NCBI RefSeq assembly: GCF_902859695.1 | Contig: NZ_CADIJL010000027.1 | Coordinates: forward strand, 1-64,000 | Length of the DNA: 64,000 nt | Reading direction: 5' to 3' | DNA from: Achromobacter ruhlandii | GTDB lineage: Bacteria; Pseudomonadota; Gammaproteobacteria; Burkholderiales; Burkholderiaceae_B | Shown: piece after piece, positions 31,442 through 42,999 of the stretch | How positions within the stretch are numbered: position 1 is the first letter of the stretch | How the letters are laid out: every line of letters starts with the position of its first letter | Notes under the pieces: generated by a model | What the model was told of the DNA's origin: nothing | The model's input: the letters and a program-made list of their open reading frames with translations, nothing else | Database searches by the model: none | Translations under genes and position numbers: made by a program

Positions 31442-32479
31442 ATGCCGCAATCGTCCTCCCTCAACCGCCGCATCGTCCTGGCCTCGCGGCCACGCGGCGA
31501 ACCCGCCGACAGCGATTTCCGCCTGGAAACCGGCGCGGTCCCCGAACCCGGGCCGGGCCAGCTGCTGCTGCGCACGGTCTATCTTTCCCTCGATCCCTAC
31601 ATGCGCGGCCGCATGAGCGACGCGCCCTCGTACGCCGAGCCGGTGCAGGTCGGCCAGCCCATGGTGGGCGGCACCGTGGCCCGGGTGGTGGCCTCGCGCC
31701 ACGCCGACTATCCGGTGGGCGAGTGGGTGCTGTCCCAGTCGGGCTGGCAGGACTACGCCGTCTCGGACGGCAGCGGCCTGCTCAAGCTGGGTTCGGCGCC
31801 CGAGCGTCCGTCGTATTCGCTGGGCGTGCTGGGCATGCCCGGCTTCACCGGCTACATGGGCCTGCTGGACATCGGCCAGCCGAAGGCCGGCGAAACCGTG
31901 GTGGTGGCCGCCGCCAGCGGCGCGGTCGGCGCGGTGGTGGGCCAACTGGCCAAGATCCATGGCTGCAAGGCGGTCGGCATCGCCGGCGGTCCCGACAAAT
32001 GCCGCTACGTGGTCGAGGAACTGGGCTTTGACGCCTGCATCGACCACCGCGATCCGGCCATGGCCAACCTGCTGGCCAAGGCCGTGCCGCAGGGGATCGA
32101 CGTGTATTTCGAGAACGTCGGCGGCGCGGTGTTCGATGCCGTGCTGCCGCTGCTCAATCCGCGCGCGCGGGTGCCGGTGTGCGGCCTGATCTCGGCCTAC
32201 AACGCCACCAGCCTGCCCGACGGCCCCGACCGCCTGCCGCTGCTGATGCGCACTATCCTGACCAAGCGCATCAAGATGCAGGGCTTCATCATCTTCAACG
32301 AATACGCGCCGCGTTTCGGCGAGTTCCGCGCGGCCATGCAGGAGCTGCTGCGCGACGGCCGCATCAAGTACCGCGAAGACGTGGTCGATGGCCTGGAGAA
32401 CGCGCCGCGCGGGCTGATGGGCCTGCTCAAGGGCGAGAACGCCGGCAAGCGCATCGTGCGCGTCGGACCGGATGAATAG
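31442..32479 (+). CDS. NADP-dependent medium-chain oxidoreductase (CurA / alkenal reductase-like)
   Basis: The 345-residue protein is a zinc-free medium-chain dehydrogenase/reductase of the leukotriene B4 dehydrogenase/CurA group. It has LYLSLDPYMRGRMSD-like segment VYLSLDPYMRGRMSDAPSYA, the nucleotide motif AASGAVGAVVGQLAKIHG, GIAGGPDKC, and VDVYFENVGG-like GIDVYFENVGGAVFDAV. These enzymes reduce alpha,beta-unsaturated ketones and aldehydes. A GAAGGAG ribosome site precedes the start. It is divergent from tetR, whose operator probably also controls it, and is followed by a DJ-1-like gene, hinting at electrophile detoxification. Confidence 0.87.
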   Translation: MPQSSSLNRRIVLASRPRGEPADSDFRLETGAVPEPGPGQLLLRTVYLSLDPYMRGRMSDAPSYAEPVQVGQPMVGGTVARVVASRHADYPVGEWVLSQSGWQDYAVSDGSGLLKLGSAPERPSYSLGVLGMPGFTGYMGLLDIGQPKAGETVVVAAASGAVGAVVGQLAKIHGCKAVGIAGGPDKCRYVVEELGFDACIDHRDPAMANLLAKAVPQGIDVYFENVGGAVFDAVLPLLNPRARVPVCGLISAYNATSLPDGPDRLPLLMRTILTKRIKMQGFIIFNEYAPRFGEFRAAMQELLRDGRIKYREDVVDGLENAPRGLMGLLKGENAGKRIVRVGPDE

Positions 32480-32505
32480 GAACGCAACATGAGGAGCGCA
32501 ACATG
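32478..32505 (+). repeat. Duplicated 14-nt translation-start segment with a five-codon mini-ORF
   Basis: AGGAACGCAACATG (32478-32491) is followed directly by AGGAGCGCAACATG (32492-32505), 13 of 14 identical. The second copy contains the ribosome site and start of the DJ-1-like gene. The first copy creates a start codon for a five-codon frame (MRSAT) whose TGA overlaps the true ATG, so it could couple translation to the upstream gene. No proof of use. Confidence 0.55.
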
Positions 32506-33183
32506 AATATCCTGATCGTGCTGACTTCCCACGACACGCTGGGCAACACCGGCCGCAAGACCGGCTTCTGGCTGGAGGAATTTGCCGCCCCGTACTACGC
32601 CTTCCTGGACGCGGGCGCCACGCTGACGCTGGCCTCGCCGCAGGGCGGGCAGCCGCCGCTCGATCCCAAGAGTGACGATCCCGACGCCCAGACCGATGAC
32701 ACGCGCCGCTTCCGCCAGGACGCCGAGGCGCAGCGGCGGCTGGCCAACACGCGCCGGCTGGCCGAGGTGCAGGCCGCCGATTACGATGCGGTGTTCTATC
32801 CCGGCGGCCACGGCCCGCTATGGGACCTGGCCGAAGACCCCAAGTCGGTGGCGCTGATCGAGACCATGCTGGCGGCGGGCAAGCCCGTGGCGGCGGTCTG
32901 CCACGCGCCGGGCGTGCTGCGCCACGCCAAGACCGCCGACGGCAAGCCGCTGGTGCAGGGCCGCCAGGTGACCGGTTTTTCCAACACGGAAGAAGCGGCG
33001 GTGCAGTTGACCGCCGTCGTGCCCTTCCTGGTGGAAGATGAACTGGCGCTGTTGGGCGGCCTCTACAGCAAGGGCGCCGACTGGCAGCCGCACGTGGTTT
33101 CCGATGGCCTGCTGATCACGGGGCAGAACCCGGCCTCATCGGTCGGCGTGGCGCAGGCGCTGCTGGAGCGCTTGAAGGGTTGA
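32503..33183 (+). CDS. DJ-1/PfpI superfamily protein (Hsp31-like class I glutamine amidotransferase fold)
   Basis: The 226-residue protein has the DJ-1/PfpI fold with the nucleophile-elbow Cys133 in AAVCHAPGVL, the FYPGGHGPLWDL motif (98-109), and Glu near TGFWLEE (20-26) as the likely acid partner. This pattern belongs to the Hsp31-like branch, whose members act as glyoxalase III, deglycase or stress chaperones. It follows the CurA-like gene by 23 nt in the same operon. Both could protect against reactive carbonyls, which is inference from family and context. Confidence 0.87.
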   Translation: MNILIVLTSHDTLGNTGRKTGFWLEEFAAPYYAFLDAGATLTLASPQGGQPPLDPKSDDPDAQTDDTRRFRQDAEAQRRLANTRRLAEVQAADYDAVFYPGGHGPLWDLAEDPKSVALIETMLAAGKPVAAVCHAPGVLRHAKTADGKPLVQGRQVTGFSNTEEAAVQLTAVVPFLVEDELALLGGLYSKGADWQPHVVSDGLLITGQNPASSVGVAQALLERLKG

Positions 33184-33240
33184 CCGCGTGGCCGCGCGCC
33201 GATCTGGCGGCGCGCAGGCGCCGACCGCGCCGAAATCGCA

Positions 33241-33280
33241 CGCGCTTGTGTCAGAATTGATACTTTCTGACACAAGCGCG
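33241..33280. promoter_or_regulatory. Perfect 16-bp-arm palindrome upstream of the HD-GYP gene
   Basis: The arms CGCGCTTGTGTCAGAA (33241-33256) and its exact reverse complement (33265-33280) surround an 8-nt spacer TTGATACT. It ends 32 nt before the HD-GYP start and begins 57 nt after the DJ-1-like stop. There is no T-tract on either side, so it is not a standard intrinsic terminator. It may be an operator, a leader hairpin or a strong bidirectional stop; I cannot choose from sequence. Confidence 0.65.
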
Positions 33281-33312
33281 GGGTTCCGTTGCAACCGCGC
33301 GCGCTCACACCG

Positions 33313-33927
33313 ATGCCTCCAGATGTACCCCCAAGCGCGGACGCCGCGTTTCCCGCCGGATCTTGCGAAGCGGCGCTGTTCGCCGCCATGCGGGCCCGCG
33401 ACGCCGCCACCGGCCGCCATTGCCACCGCGTCGTCGCCCTGAGCGTGGCGCTGGCCCGGGCCTGCGGCCTGGACGACGATGAACAGCAGGCTGTCGCCGT
33501 TGCCGCCCGCCTGCACGACGTGGGCAAGATCGGCACGCCCGATCGTGTGCTGTTCTCGCCCAGCCGCCTCGAAAAAGAAGATTGGGAAATCATGAAGTCG
33601 CATGCCGCCGTCGGCGCGGACATCATCCTGCAGAGCGACATGCCGCAGCGCGAGCGCATCGCGCTGGCCGTGCGCCACCACCACGAGCATTTCGATGGCT
33701 CGGGCTATCCCGAGGGGCTGGCGGGCCACGACATCCCGCTGCACGCGCGCATCATTTCACTGGCCGATTCCTACGACGCGCTCGGTGACGCGCGGCCCTA
33801 TCATCCGGCGCGCACGCACGCCGAGATCATGCGCATCCTCAATGTGGAAGCGGGATCCAAGTGCGATCCCGACCTGCTGCGCGTGTTCGAGACCATGATC
33901 CAGTCCAGCCCGCTGCGCGTGCCCTAG
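33313..33927 (+). CDS. HD-GYP domain protein, putative cyclic-di-GMP phosphodiesterase
   Basis: The 204-residue protein is essentially a lone HD-GYP domain. Metal and signature residues are in place: HRVV (38-41), the HD pair in ARLHDVGKIG (His68, Asp69), His in KSHAAVGADI, HHH/EH (122-126), and the FDGSGYPEGL signature (127-136), then ADSYDAL. The family hydrolyses cyclic-di-GMP. There is no attached receiver or sensor domain, so activity must be set by expression or partners. I chose the ATG at 33313; a TTG at 33289 is the upstream alternative. Confidence 0.85.
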   Translation: MPPDVPPSADAAFPAGSCEAALFAAMRARDAATGRHCHRVVALSVALARACGLDDDEQQAVAVAARLHDVGKIGTPDRVLFSPSRLEKEDWEIMKSHAAVGADIILQSDMPQRERIALAVRHHHEHFDGSGYPEGLAGHDIPLHARIISLADSYDALGDARPYHPARTHAEIMRILNVEAGSKCDPDLLRVFETMIQSSPLRVP

Positions 33928-33976
33928 GGCCTGTGCGGGGCTGCTTGTCGTGTGAAGCTGCCCCGGCCCCATGCGA

Positions 33977-34005
33977 CAACGCCGCGCCATGCCGGCGCGG
34001 CGTTG
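33977..34005. terminator. Hairpin between convergent HD-GYP and glpD genes
   Basis: CAACGCCGCGCC and GGCGCGGCGTTG form a perfect 12-bp stem with a 5-nt loop (33977-33988, 33994-34005). It lies between two convergent genes and could work in both directions. It lacks T-tracts, so it may need Rho or act mainly as a 3'-end stabiliser. Confidence 0.5.
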
Positions 34006-34041
34006 CGGGTGGGGACGATCACGGCGCGGCCGGGCGCGCCG

Positions 34042-34103
34042 CTTCAGCGCGGCACTTCAGCGTGTGAATTCAGCGCCTCACTTCAGCGTCTCACTTCAGG
34101 CGG
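34042..34103. repeat. 13-bp tandem repeat running into the glpD stop codon
   Basis: Four head-to-tail 13-nt units close to CTTCAGCGYSTCA (34042-34054, 34055-34067, 34068-34080, 34081-34093) and a partial fifth (34094-34103). The fourth unit contains the glpD stop codon (34091-34093), so the repeat unit is derived from, or has captured, the end of the gene. Period is exactly 13 with few mismatches, suggesting recent slippage or unequal exchange. Confidence 0.75.
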
Positions 34104-35689
34104 TAGTGCGCCGCCACGCCGGCCAGTTCCTGCAGCGTGCGTTGCTGCCAGGCGGCGTCGTGGCCCAGTTCCTCGGCCAGGATGCGCGCTACTTCGGGCG
34201 CCGCCAGCATGGCGGCCTCGGCGTCCAGGAACAGCGCGCGGTTGCGGCGCGCCAGCACGTCCTCGGCGCTGCGCGCCAGCTCGAAGCGCGCGGCGAAGCG
34301 CACGTGGGCTTCGGACAGGCCGCTGCTCTTGACCAGCATGCGCTCGGCGCCGGGCAGGGACTTGAGCACGGGCAGGTCGCTGCCGTAGTAGCTGTCCGGC
34401 GTGCCGGCGTGTTCCTGGGACGGCGCCAGCCCGTTGGCGCCATGCAGCGCCAGCGACTCGGTACGGCAGCTGGCCTGCGTCAGCAACTGGTGCTGGATCG
34501 CGGTGTCGACCACGTCCTGCGCCATGCGGCGGTAGGTGGTCCACTTGCCGCCGGTCACGGTCACCAACCCCGCCTGCGACACCAGGATGGTGTGCTCGCG
34601 CGACAGCGATTTTGTCGAGGCGTCGCCGGTGGCCTTGACCAGCGGCCGCAGGCCCGCCCAGACGCTGGTGACGTCGTCGCGGGTCGGCTTGCGGCTGAGA
34701 TAGCGCGCGGCGGTGCTCAGGATGAAATCGACGTCTTGGGCGCCGGCTTCCGGATCCAGCGGCAGGTCGTTGCGCGGCGAGTCGGTGGTGCCGACGATGG
34801 TGTGGCCGTTCCACGGCACCACGAACAGCACGCGGCCGTCGTCGGTCTTGGGGATCAGGATGGCGCGCTTGCCGGGCAGGAAATCGTGCGGCAGCGTCAG
34901 GTGCACGCCCTGGCTGGGCGCCACCATGGTGGGCGCGTTCTTGTCTTCCATGCGGCGCACGCTGTCGACCCAGACGCCGGTGGCGTTGATGACGCAGCGC
35001 GCCCGCAGCGTGAAGCTGGAGCCGCCCAGCGCGTCCTGCGCCGTGACGCCGTCGACCTTGCCGCCGGTGGTGGTCAGGCCGGTGGCGCGCACGTAGTTGA
35101 CCGCGGTGCCGCCCAGGTCGAACAGGGTGCGCATCAGGCTCAGCGCCAGGCGCGCGTCGTCGAACTGGCCGTCGTAGTACAGCACGCCGCCCTTCAGGCC
35201 GCGGCCGTTTACGTTCTCGGCCAGCGTCGGCGCGTTGGCCAGCGTGTCGCGACGCGACAGCCAGCGGCTGGGCGATAGATTCAGCTTGCCGGCCAGCATG
35301 TCGTACATCTTCAGGCCGATGCCGTAGAAGGGCTGGTCCAGCAGGTTGTAGGCCGGCACCACGAAGCCCAGCGGCCACACCAGATGCGGCGCGTTGCGGT
35401 TGAGCAGGCCGCGTTCGTGCAGCGCTTCGCGCACCAGGCTGATGTTGCCCTGCGCCAGGTAGCGCACGCCGCCGTGTACCAGCTTGGTGGCCTTGCTGGA
35501 GGTGCCCTTGGCGAAGTCGGCCGCCTCGATCAGCAGGGTGCGGTAGCCGCGGCTGGCGGCGTCGACGGCGGTGCCCAGGCCGGTCGCGCCGCCGCCGATG
35601 ACGATCACGTCCCAGGCGGGCGTGTTGTCCAGTTGCGCCAGCAGGCGATTGCGGTCGGGCGGGGTGACGGTGGCGAGCGGTTGGTTCAT
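34091..35689 (-). CDS. glpD: Aerobic glycerol-3-phosphate dehydrogenase
   Basis: The 532-residue flavoprotein oxidises glycerol 3-phosphate to dihydroxyacetone phosphate and passes electrons to quinone at the inner membrane. The FAD dinucleotide motif IGGGATGLGTAVDAASRGY (31-49) and the GlpD hallmarks GTSSKATKLVHGGVRYLAQG, DGRVLFVVPWNGHTIVGTTD and TGGKWTTYRRMA are present. Length matches GlpD (about 500-530). It lies with glpR and the glycerol ABC importer. A GlpR-like site (35729-35742) lies 40 nt upstream of the start. The 3' end overlaps a short tandem repeat. Confidence 0.95.
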   Translation of the reverse strand: MNQPLATVTPPDRNRLLAQLDNTPAWDVIVIGGGATGLGTAVDAASRGYRTLLIEAADFAKGTSSKATKLVHGGVRYLAQGNISLVREALHERGLLNRNAPHLVWPLGFVVPAYNLLDQPFYGIGLKMYDMLAGKLNLSPSRWLSRRDTLANAPTLAENVNGRGLKGGVLYYDGQFDDARLALSLMRTLFDLGGTAVNYVRATGLTTTGGKVDGVTAQDALGGSSFTLRARCVINATGVWVDSVRRMEDKNAPTMVAPSQGVHLTLPHDFLPGKRAILIPKTDDGRVLFVVPWNGHTIVGTTDSPRNDLPLDPEAGAQDVDFILSTAARYLSRKPTRDDVTSVWAGLRPLVKATGDASTKSLSREHTILVSQAGLVTVTGGKWTTYRRMAQDVVDTAIQHQLLTQASCRTESLALHGANGLAPSQEHAGTPDSYYGSDLPVLKSLPGAERMLVKSSGLSEAHVRFAARFELARSAEDVLARRNRALFLDAEAAMLAAPEVARILAEELGHDAAWQQRTLQELAGVAAHYRLK

Positions 35690-35728
35690 ATGCGTGGGGC
35701 GGCGGGGCCGCTAGGGTTCGGTGCGGTG

Positions 35729-35742
35729 TTCGTTTCTTTTCG
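35729..35742. promoter_or_regulatory. GlpR-like site upstream of glpD
   Basis: TTCGTTTCTTTTCG, or on the other strand CGAAAAGAAACGAA, resembles the CGAAA-rich sites in front of the glycerol importer operon. It lies 40 nt before the glpD start. DeoR-family GlpR proteins bind such elements, so this is a probable repressor site. Confidence 0.45.
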
Positions 35743-35792
35743 TGCCGGCCGGGCGCGGCGCAAGCGCCGTGCCGCGGGCCGGGTCAAGCCGG

Positions 35793-36584
35793 TCAGGCGG
35801 GTACCTTGGCCGCGTTCGGCGCGGCGGCCACTTCGCAGCGCACGCCGGCGTCCAGCAGCACTTGCGCCAGCGGTTCCTGCGGATGCGCGTCGGTGAAGAA
35901 GCGGTCGATCTGCGAGATGTGCGCCAGTTCCACCATGGCCTGGCGCTTGAATTTGCTGCTGTCGGCCGCCAGCCATACTTCGCGCGACTGTTCGATGATG
36001 GTGCGGGACACGCGCACTTCGCGGAAGTCGTAGTCGCGCAGCGTGCCGTCGGCCTCGATGCCGGAAATGCCGATCAGGCCGATGTCGACCCGGAACTGGC
36101 GGATGAAGTCCATGGTGGCCTCGCCGACGATGCCGCGGTCGCGCGAACGCACCACGCCGCCGGCGACGATGACTTCGCAATCCGGGTTGTCGGAAAGGAT
36201 GTCGGCCACGTGCAGGTTGTTGGTGATGACGCGCAGGCCGCGATGGCGCAGCAGGGCGCGGGCGATGGCCTCGGTGGTGGTGCCGATGTTCAGGATCAGC
36301 GAGCAGCCATCGGGCACGGCGCGGGCCACGGCCTCGGCGATGCGTTGCTTGCCGGCCGCGTGCAGCCCCTGGCGCTTGCGGTAGGCGATGTTCTCGATGG
36401 TCGACGCTTCGATGCGCACGCCGCCGTGGAAGCGCGACAGCAGGCCGGCTTCGGACAGGATGTTGACGTCGCGCCGCACGGTCTGCAGCGTGACGTCGAA
36501 GCGTTTGGCCAGCTCTTCGATCGTGGCCGAGCCCTGGGCTCGAACCATTTCGATCAAGGCGCTTTGTCTGGGATTGAGTGTCAT
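35793..36584 (-). CDS. glpR: DeoR family glycerol-3-phosphate regulon repressor
   Basis: The 263-residue protein has the DeoR helix-turn-helix (residues about 5-57: RQSALIEMVRAQGSATIEEL and VTLQTVRRDVNILSEAGLLS) and the sugar-phosphate sensing domain (IGTTTEAIARALLRHRGLRV; GISGIEADGTLRDYDFREV). This sequence is close to GlpR of E. coli and Pseudomonas, which is released by glycerol 3-phosphate. It lies between glpD and the divergent importer operon, and CGAAA-type sites flank both promoters. The gap to glpD is 103 nt. Confidence 0.92.
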   Translation of the reverse strand: MTLNPRQSALIEMVRAQGSATIEELAKRFDVTLQTVRRDVNILSEAGLLSRFHGGVRIEASTIENIAYRKRQGLHAAGKQRIAEAVARAVPDGCSLILNIGTTTEAIARALLRHRGLRVITNNLHVADILSDNPDCEVIVAGGVVRSRDRGIVGEATMDFIRQFRVDIGLIGISGIEADGTLRDYDFREVRVSRTIIEQSREVWLAADSSKFKRQAMVELAHISQIDRFFTDAHPQEPLAQVLLDAGVRCEVAAAPNAAKVPA

Positions 36585-36623
36585 GTTGGCGTATGGAGTG
36601 TCACAGTCGCATCATAAAACAAC

Positions 36624-36635
36624 AAAAGCGAAAAA
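36624..36635. promoter_or_regulatory. GlpR-like site 1
   Basis: AAAAGCGAAAAA lies in the very AT-rich divergent region between glpR and the importer operon, 40 nt before the glpR start. It shares the GCGAAA core with two further sites at 36659 (inverted) and 36687. Confidence 0.45.
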
Positions 36636-36653
36636 TAATGACGCGCTGCAAGA

Positions 36654-36682
36654 TTGTATTTTTTTCGCTTCTTGAGTAAAAC
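36654..36682 (+). promoter_or_regulatory. Promoter of the glycerol importer operon with embedded GlpR-like site
   Basis: TTGTAT (36654-36659) and TAAAAC (36677-36682) are 17 nt apart. The spacer holds TTTTTTTCGCTTCTT (36659-36673), whose complement is the same GCGAAAA element found at 36624. A repressor bound there would occlude the polymerase, which suits GlpR control. Confidence 0.55.
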
Positions 36683-36686
36683 GCAC

Positions 36687-36701
36687 AAAAAACGAAAGCG
36701 A
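36687..36701. promoter_or_regulatory. GlpR-like site 3
   Basis: AAAAAACGAAAGCGA lies just after the predicted -10 of the importer operon and repeats the CGAAA/GCGA elements. Three such sites in 80 nt suggest co-operative binding by GlpR. Confidence 0.45.
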
Positions 36702-36814
36702 TCTGAAAGAAAAACCCGAACCGGCGCGTTCTTGCGCGCTCGCAGGGCCGCTGTACCCGATGTACCGAAGTCCGGTTGATAAACCGGGGACGTATTAAAG
36801 GCAGAGGAGACCAG

Positions 36815-37899
<1,085 letters not shown>

Positions 37900-37900
<1 letters not shown>

Positions 37901-38984
37901 TGGCGCAGATCGAGCTGGACCTCTCCCATTCCTACGTCGCCAACCCCCAGGCCGACGAGGACTACGCGCTGCTGCCGCTCAAGTTCACCTTCCGCGACGG
38001 CGGCGCCTACGCCTTGCTGGGCCCCTCGGGCTGCGGCAAGACCACCTTGCTCAATTGCGTCTCGGGCCTGCTGCGGCCCTCGCACGGCCGCATCCTGTTC
38101 GACGGCCGGGACGTTACCCACAAGACGCCGCAGGCGCGCAACATCGCCCAGGTGTTCCAGTTTCCGGTGGTGTACGACACCATGACCGTGGCCGAGAACC
38201 TGGCGTTTCCGCTGCGCAACCGCGGCGTGCCCGCCAAGCAGATCCGCGAGCGCGTCGGCCGCATCGCCGAGATGCTGGAGATGTCGCACGTGCTGGAGCG
38301 CCGCGCCAGCGGCCTGACGGCCGACGCCAAGCAGAAGATCTCGCTGGGCCGCGGCCTGGTGCGCAACGACGTGTCGGCGGTGCTGTTCGACGAACCGCTG
38401 ACCGTGATCGACCCGCAACTGAAGTGGGAGCTGCGCCGCAAGCTCAAGGAAATCCACCACGAGTTCAAGCTGACGCTGATCTACGTCACGCACGACCAGA
38501 CCGAGGCGCTGACCTTCGCCGACCAGGTGATGGTGATGGCGCGCGGCCGCGCGGTGCAGGTGGGCAGCGCCGACGACCTGTTCGAGCGGCCGGCGCATAC
38601 CTTCGTCGGCCATTTCATCGGCTCGCCCGGCATGAACTTCCTGCCGGCGCAATGGCGCGACGGCGGCCTGATGGTGGGCCAGCGCCGTGTCGACGGCCTG
38701 CCGGATGCGATGGCGACCCGACTGGCCGACGCCGGCCCGGTCAAGCTGGGCGTGCGGCCGGAATACCTGCGTCTGGCCGACGCCAACGCGCCTGGCGCCA
38801 TCCCGGCCACGGTCCAGCGGGTGCAGGACGTGGGCACCTACACCTTGCTGCTGGCCGACTTCGAGGGCGCGCCGCTGCGCGCCCGCCTGGGCACCGAGGC
38901 GGCATCCATCGCGCCCGGCGCCACGGTGTGGCTGTCGGCGCTCAATCCGCATACCTGCTTCTACCGCGACGAGGAGCTGATCCG

Positions 38985-38988
<4 letters not shown>
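37900..38988 (+). CDS. glpT: Glycerol ABC importer ATP-binding protein GlpT-like
   Basis: The 362-residue ATPase is the second, non-identical nucleotide-binding subunit. Walker A GPSGCGKTT is canonical and the switch motif YVTHDQTEAL is present, but the signature reads SGLTADAKQKISLGRGLVR instead of LSGGQ. Its partner has a normal signature and a degenerate switch, so the ATPase heterodimer would have one consensus and one degenerate site. Walker B is VLFDEPLTVID. A TOBE-like domain ends the protein. glpT here means the ABC ATPase of the GlpSTPQV system, not the E. coli antiporter. It overlaps the permease gene by 4 nt. Confidence 0.87.
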
Positions 38989-39867
<879 letters not shown>

Positions 39868-39875
<8 letters not shown>

Positions 39876-40680
39876 GCAATCCACCTGGTGGCGCGGCGCC
39901 TTCCTGGCGCTGTACCTGGTGTTCGCCATCCTGCCGCTGTACTGGATGCTGAACATGTCGTTCAAGACCAATACCGAGATCGTCAGCACCCTGACGCTGT
40001 GGCCGCGCGATTTCACGCTGGAGCACTACCGGACCATCTTCACCGATCCGGCCTGGTATTCGGGCTACATCAATTCGCTGATCTACGTGGTCATCAACAC
40101 GGTCATCTCGCTGGCGGTGGCGCTGCCGGCGGCTTACGCGTTCTCGCGCTACCGCTTCATCGGCGACAAGCACGTGTTCTTCTGGCTGCTGACCAACCGC
40201 ATGACGCCGCCGGCGGTGTTCCTGCTGCCGTTCTTCCAGCTGTACAGCTCGTTCGGGCTGATGGACACGCACCTGGCGGTGGCGCTGGCGCACCTGGTGT
40301 TCAACGTGCCGCTGGCGGTGTGGATCCTGGAAGGCTTCATGTCGGGCGTGCCGCGCGAGATCGACGAGACGGCCTACGTGGACGGCTATTCGTTCCCGCG
40401 CTTCTTCCTGACGATCTTCCTGCCGCTGATCAAGTCGGGCGTGGGCGTGGCGGCGTTCTTCTGCTTCATGTTCAGTTGGGTCGAGCTGCTGCTTGCGCGC
40501 ACGCTGACCTCGGTCAACGCCAAGCCCATCGTCGCCACCATGACGCGCACGGTCTCGGCCTCGGGCATGGACTGGGGCGTGCTGGCGGCGGCCGGGGTGC
40601 TGACCATCGTGCCCGGCGGCATCGTCATCTGGTTCGTGCGGCACTACATCGCGAAGGGTTTCGCGATGGGCCGGGTCTGA
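39868..40680 (+). CDS. glpQ: Glycerol ABC importer permease GlpQ-like
   Basis: The 270-residue permease has six helices and the MalG/UgpE-type EAA loop (EIDETAYVDGYSFPRFFLTI, then FLPLIKSGVG). Matching features are YWMLNMSFKTNTEIVSTLTL near the start and VPGGIVIWFVRHYIAKGFAM at the end, usual for carbohydrate and glycerol importers. It pairs with the GlpP-like permease to form the membrane channel. Confidence 0.88.
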
Positions 40681-40696
40681 GGGGGGAGGGCGCCAC

Positions 40697-41005
40697 ATGT
40701 TGAGCTGGATGGTATGGACCACCCCCGTCGCCGTGTTCTTCTCCTGCATCGTGCTGATGCTGGTCGGCATGACGATCTGGGAACTGAAATCGCCCACGGT
40801 CGAGCGCAAGGGCTTCCTGCCGCTGCGCACGACCCGGGGCGACCGCCTCTTCATCGGCCTGATGGCGGCGGCCTGGCTCAACCTGGCGTTCCTGGGGTTC
40901 GGGCAGAAGGCGGTGGAATGGTTTTCGCTGGATGAGCCGCCATCGGTGTGGATCAGCTTCGTGCTGTCCATGCTGCTGCTGGCCTTCATCATGAGGAAAG
41001 GCTGA
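40697..41005 (+). CDS. DUF2160 small membrane protein of the glycerol importer operon
   Basis: The 102-residue protein has three hydrophobic segments (about 8-27, 48-68 and 80-98) and the family pattern MTIWELKSPTVERKGFLPLR, TRGDRLFIGLM. DUF2160 proteins are almost always encoded between the permeases and the receptor of glycerol ABC operons; their role is not established, though an accessory function in the transporter is likely. A GGGGGGAG-type ribosome site lies in the 16-nt gap after the permease gene. Confidence 0.85.
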   Translation: MLSWMVWTTPVAVFFSCIVLMLVGMTIWELKSPTVERKGFLPLRTTRGDRLFIGLMAAAWLNLAFLGFGQKAVEWFSLDEPPSVWISFVLSMLLLAFIMRKG

Positions 41006-41116
41006 CGGGGCGCAGACCCCGCGCGATATCAGCGGTTTGGAAGGACGATCGGCCAGTGTCTTCCCCGGCCAGAAGTCCGCAGCACCCCAGGGGAGGACTT
41101 ATCGAGGAGACAGGTC

Positions 41117-42847
<1,731 letters not shown>

Positions 42848-42874
42848 GCACCGCGCGATATCTTCGCGATCTCG

Positions 42875-42902
42875 AAGCGCCACGGTTTCCGTGGCGCTTT
42901 TT
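42875..42902 (+). terminator. Intrinsic terminator of the glycerol importer operon
   Basis: AAGCGCCACGG and CCGTGGCGCTT form a perfect 11-bp stem with a TTT loop, followed directly by a T-run. It lies 28 nt after the glpV stop and is a textbook rho-independent terminator. Confidence 0.92.
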
Positions 42903-42999
42903 CATTGCAAAAACGTAATCCCCTTATCCGCTTTCTGTCCGCATCGCCTTCCTAGAATGAATCCCGTGCAGTACCCCCCACGATTCATAGGAGTGAAGC

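Noticed and set aside
38055-38984. An N-terminal extension of the GlpP-like permease
   Set aside because: The frame is open by chance inside the ATPase gene. The permease begins at 38985 with a normal first helix, overlapping the ATPase stop.
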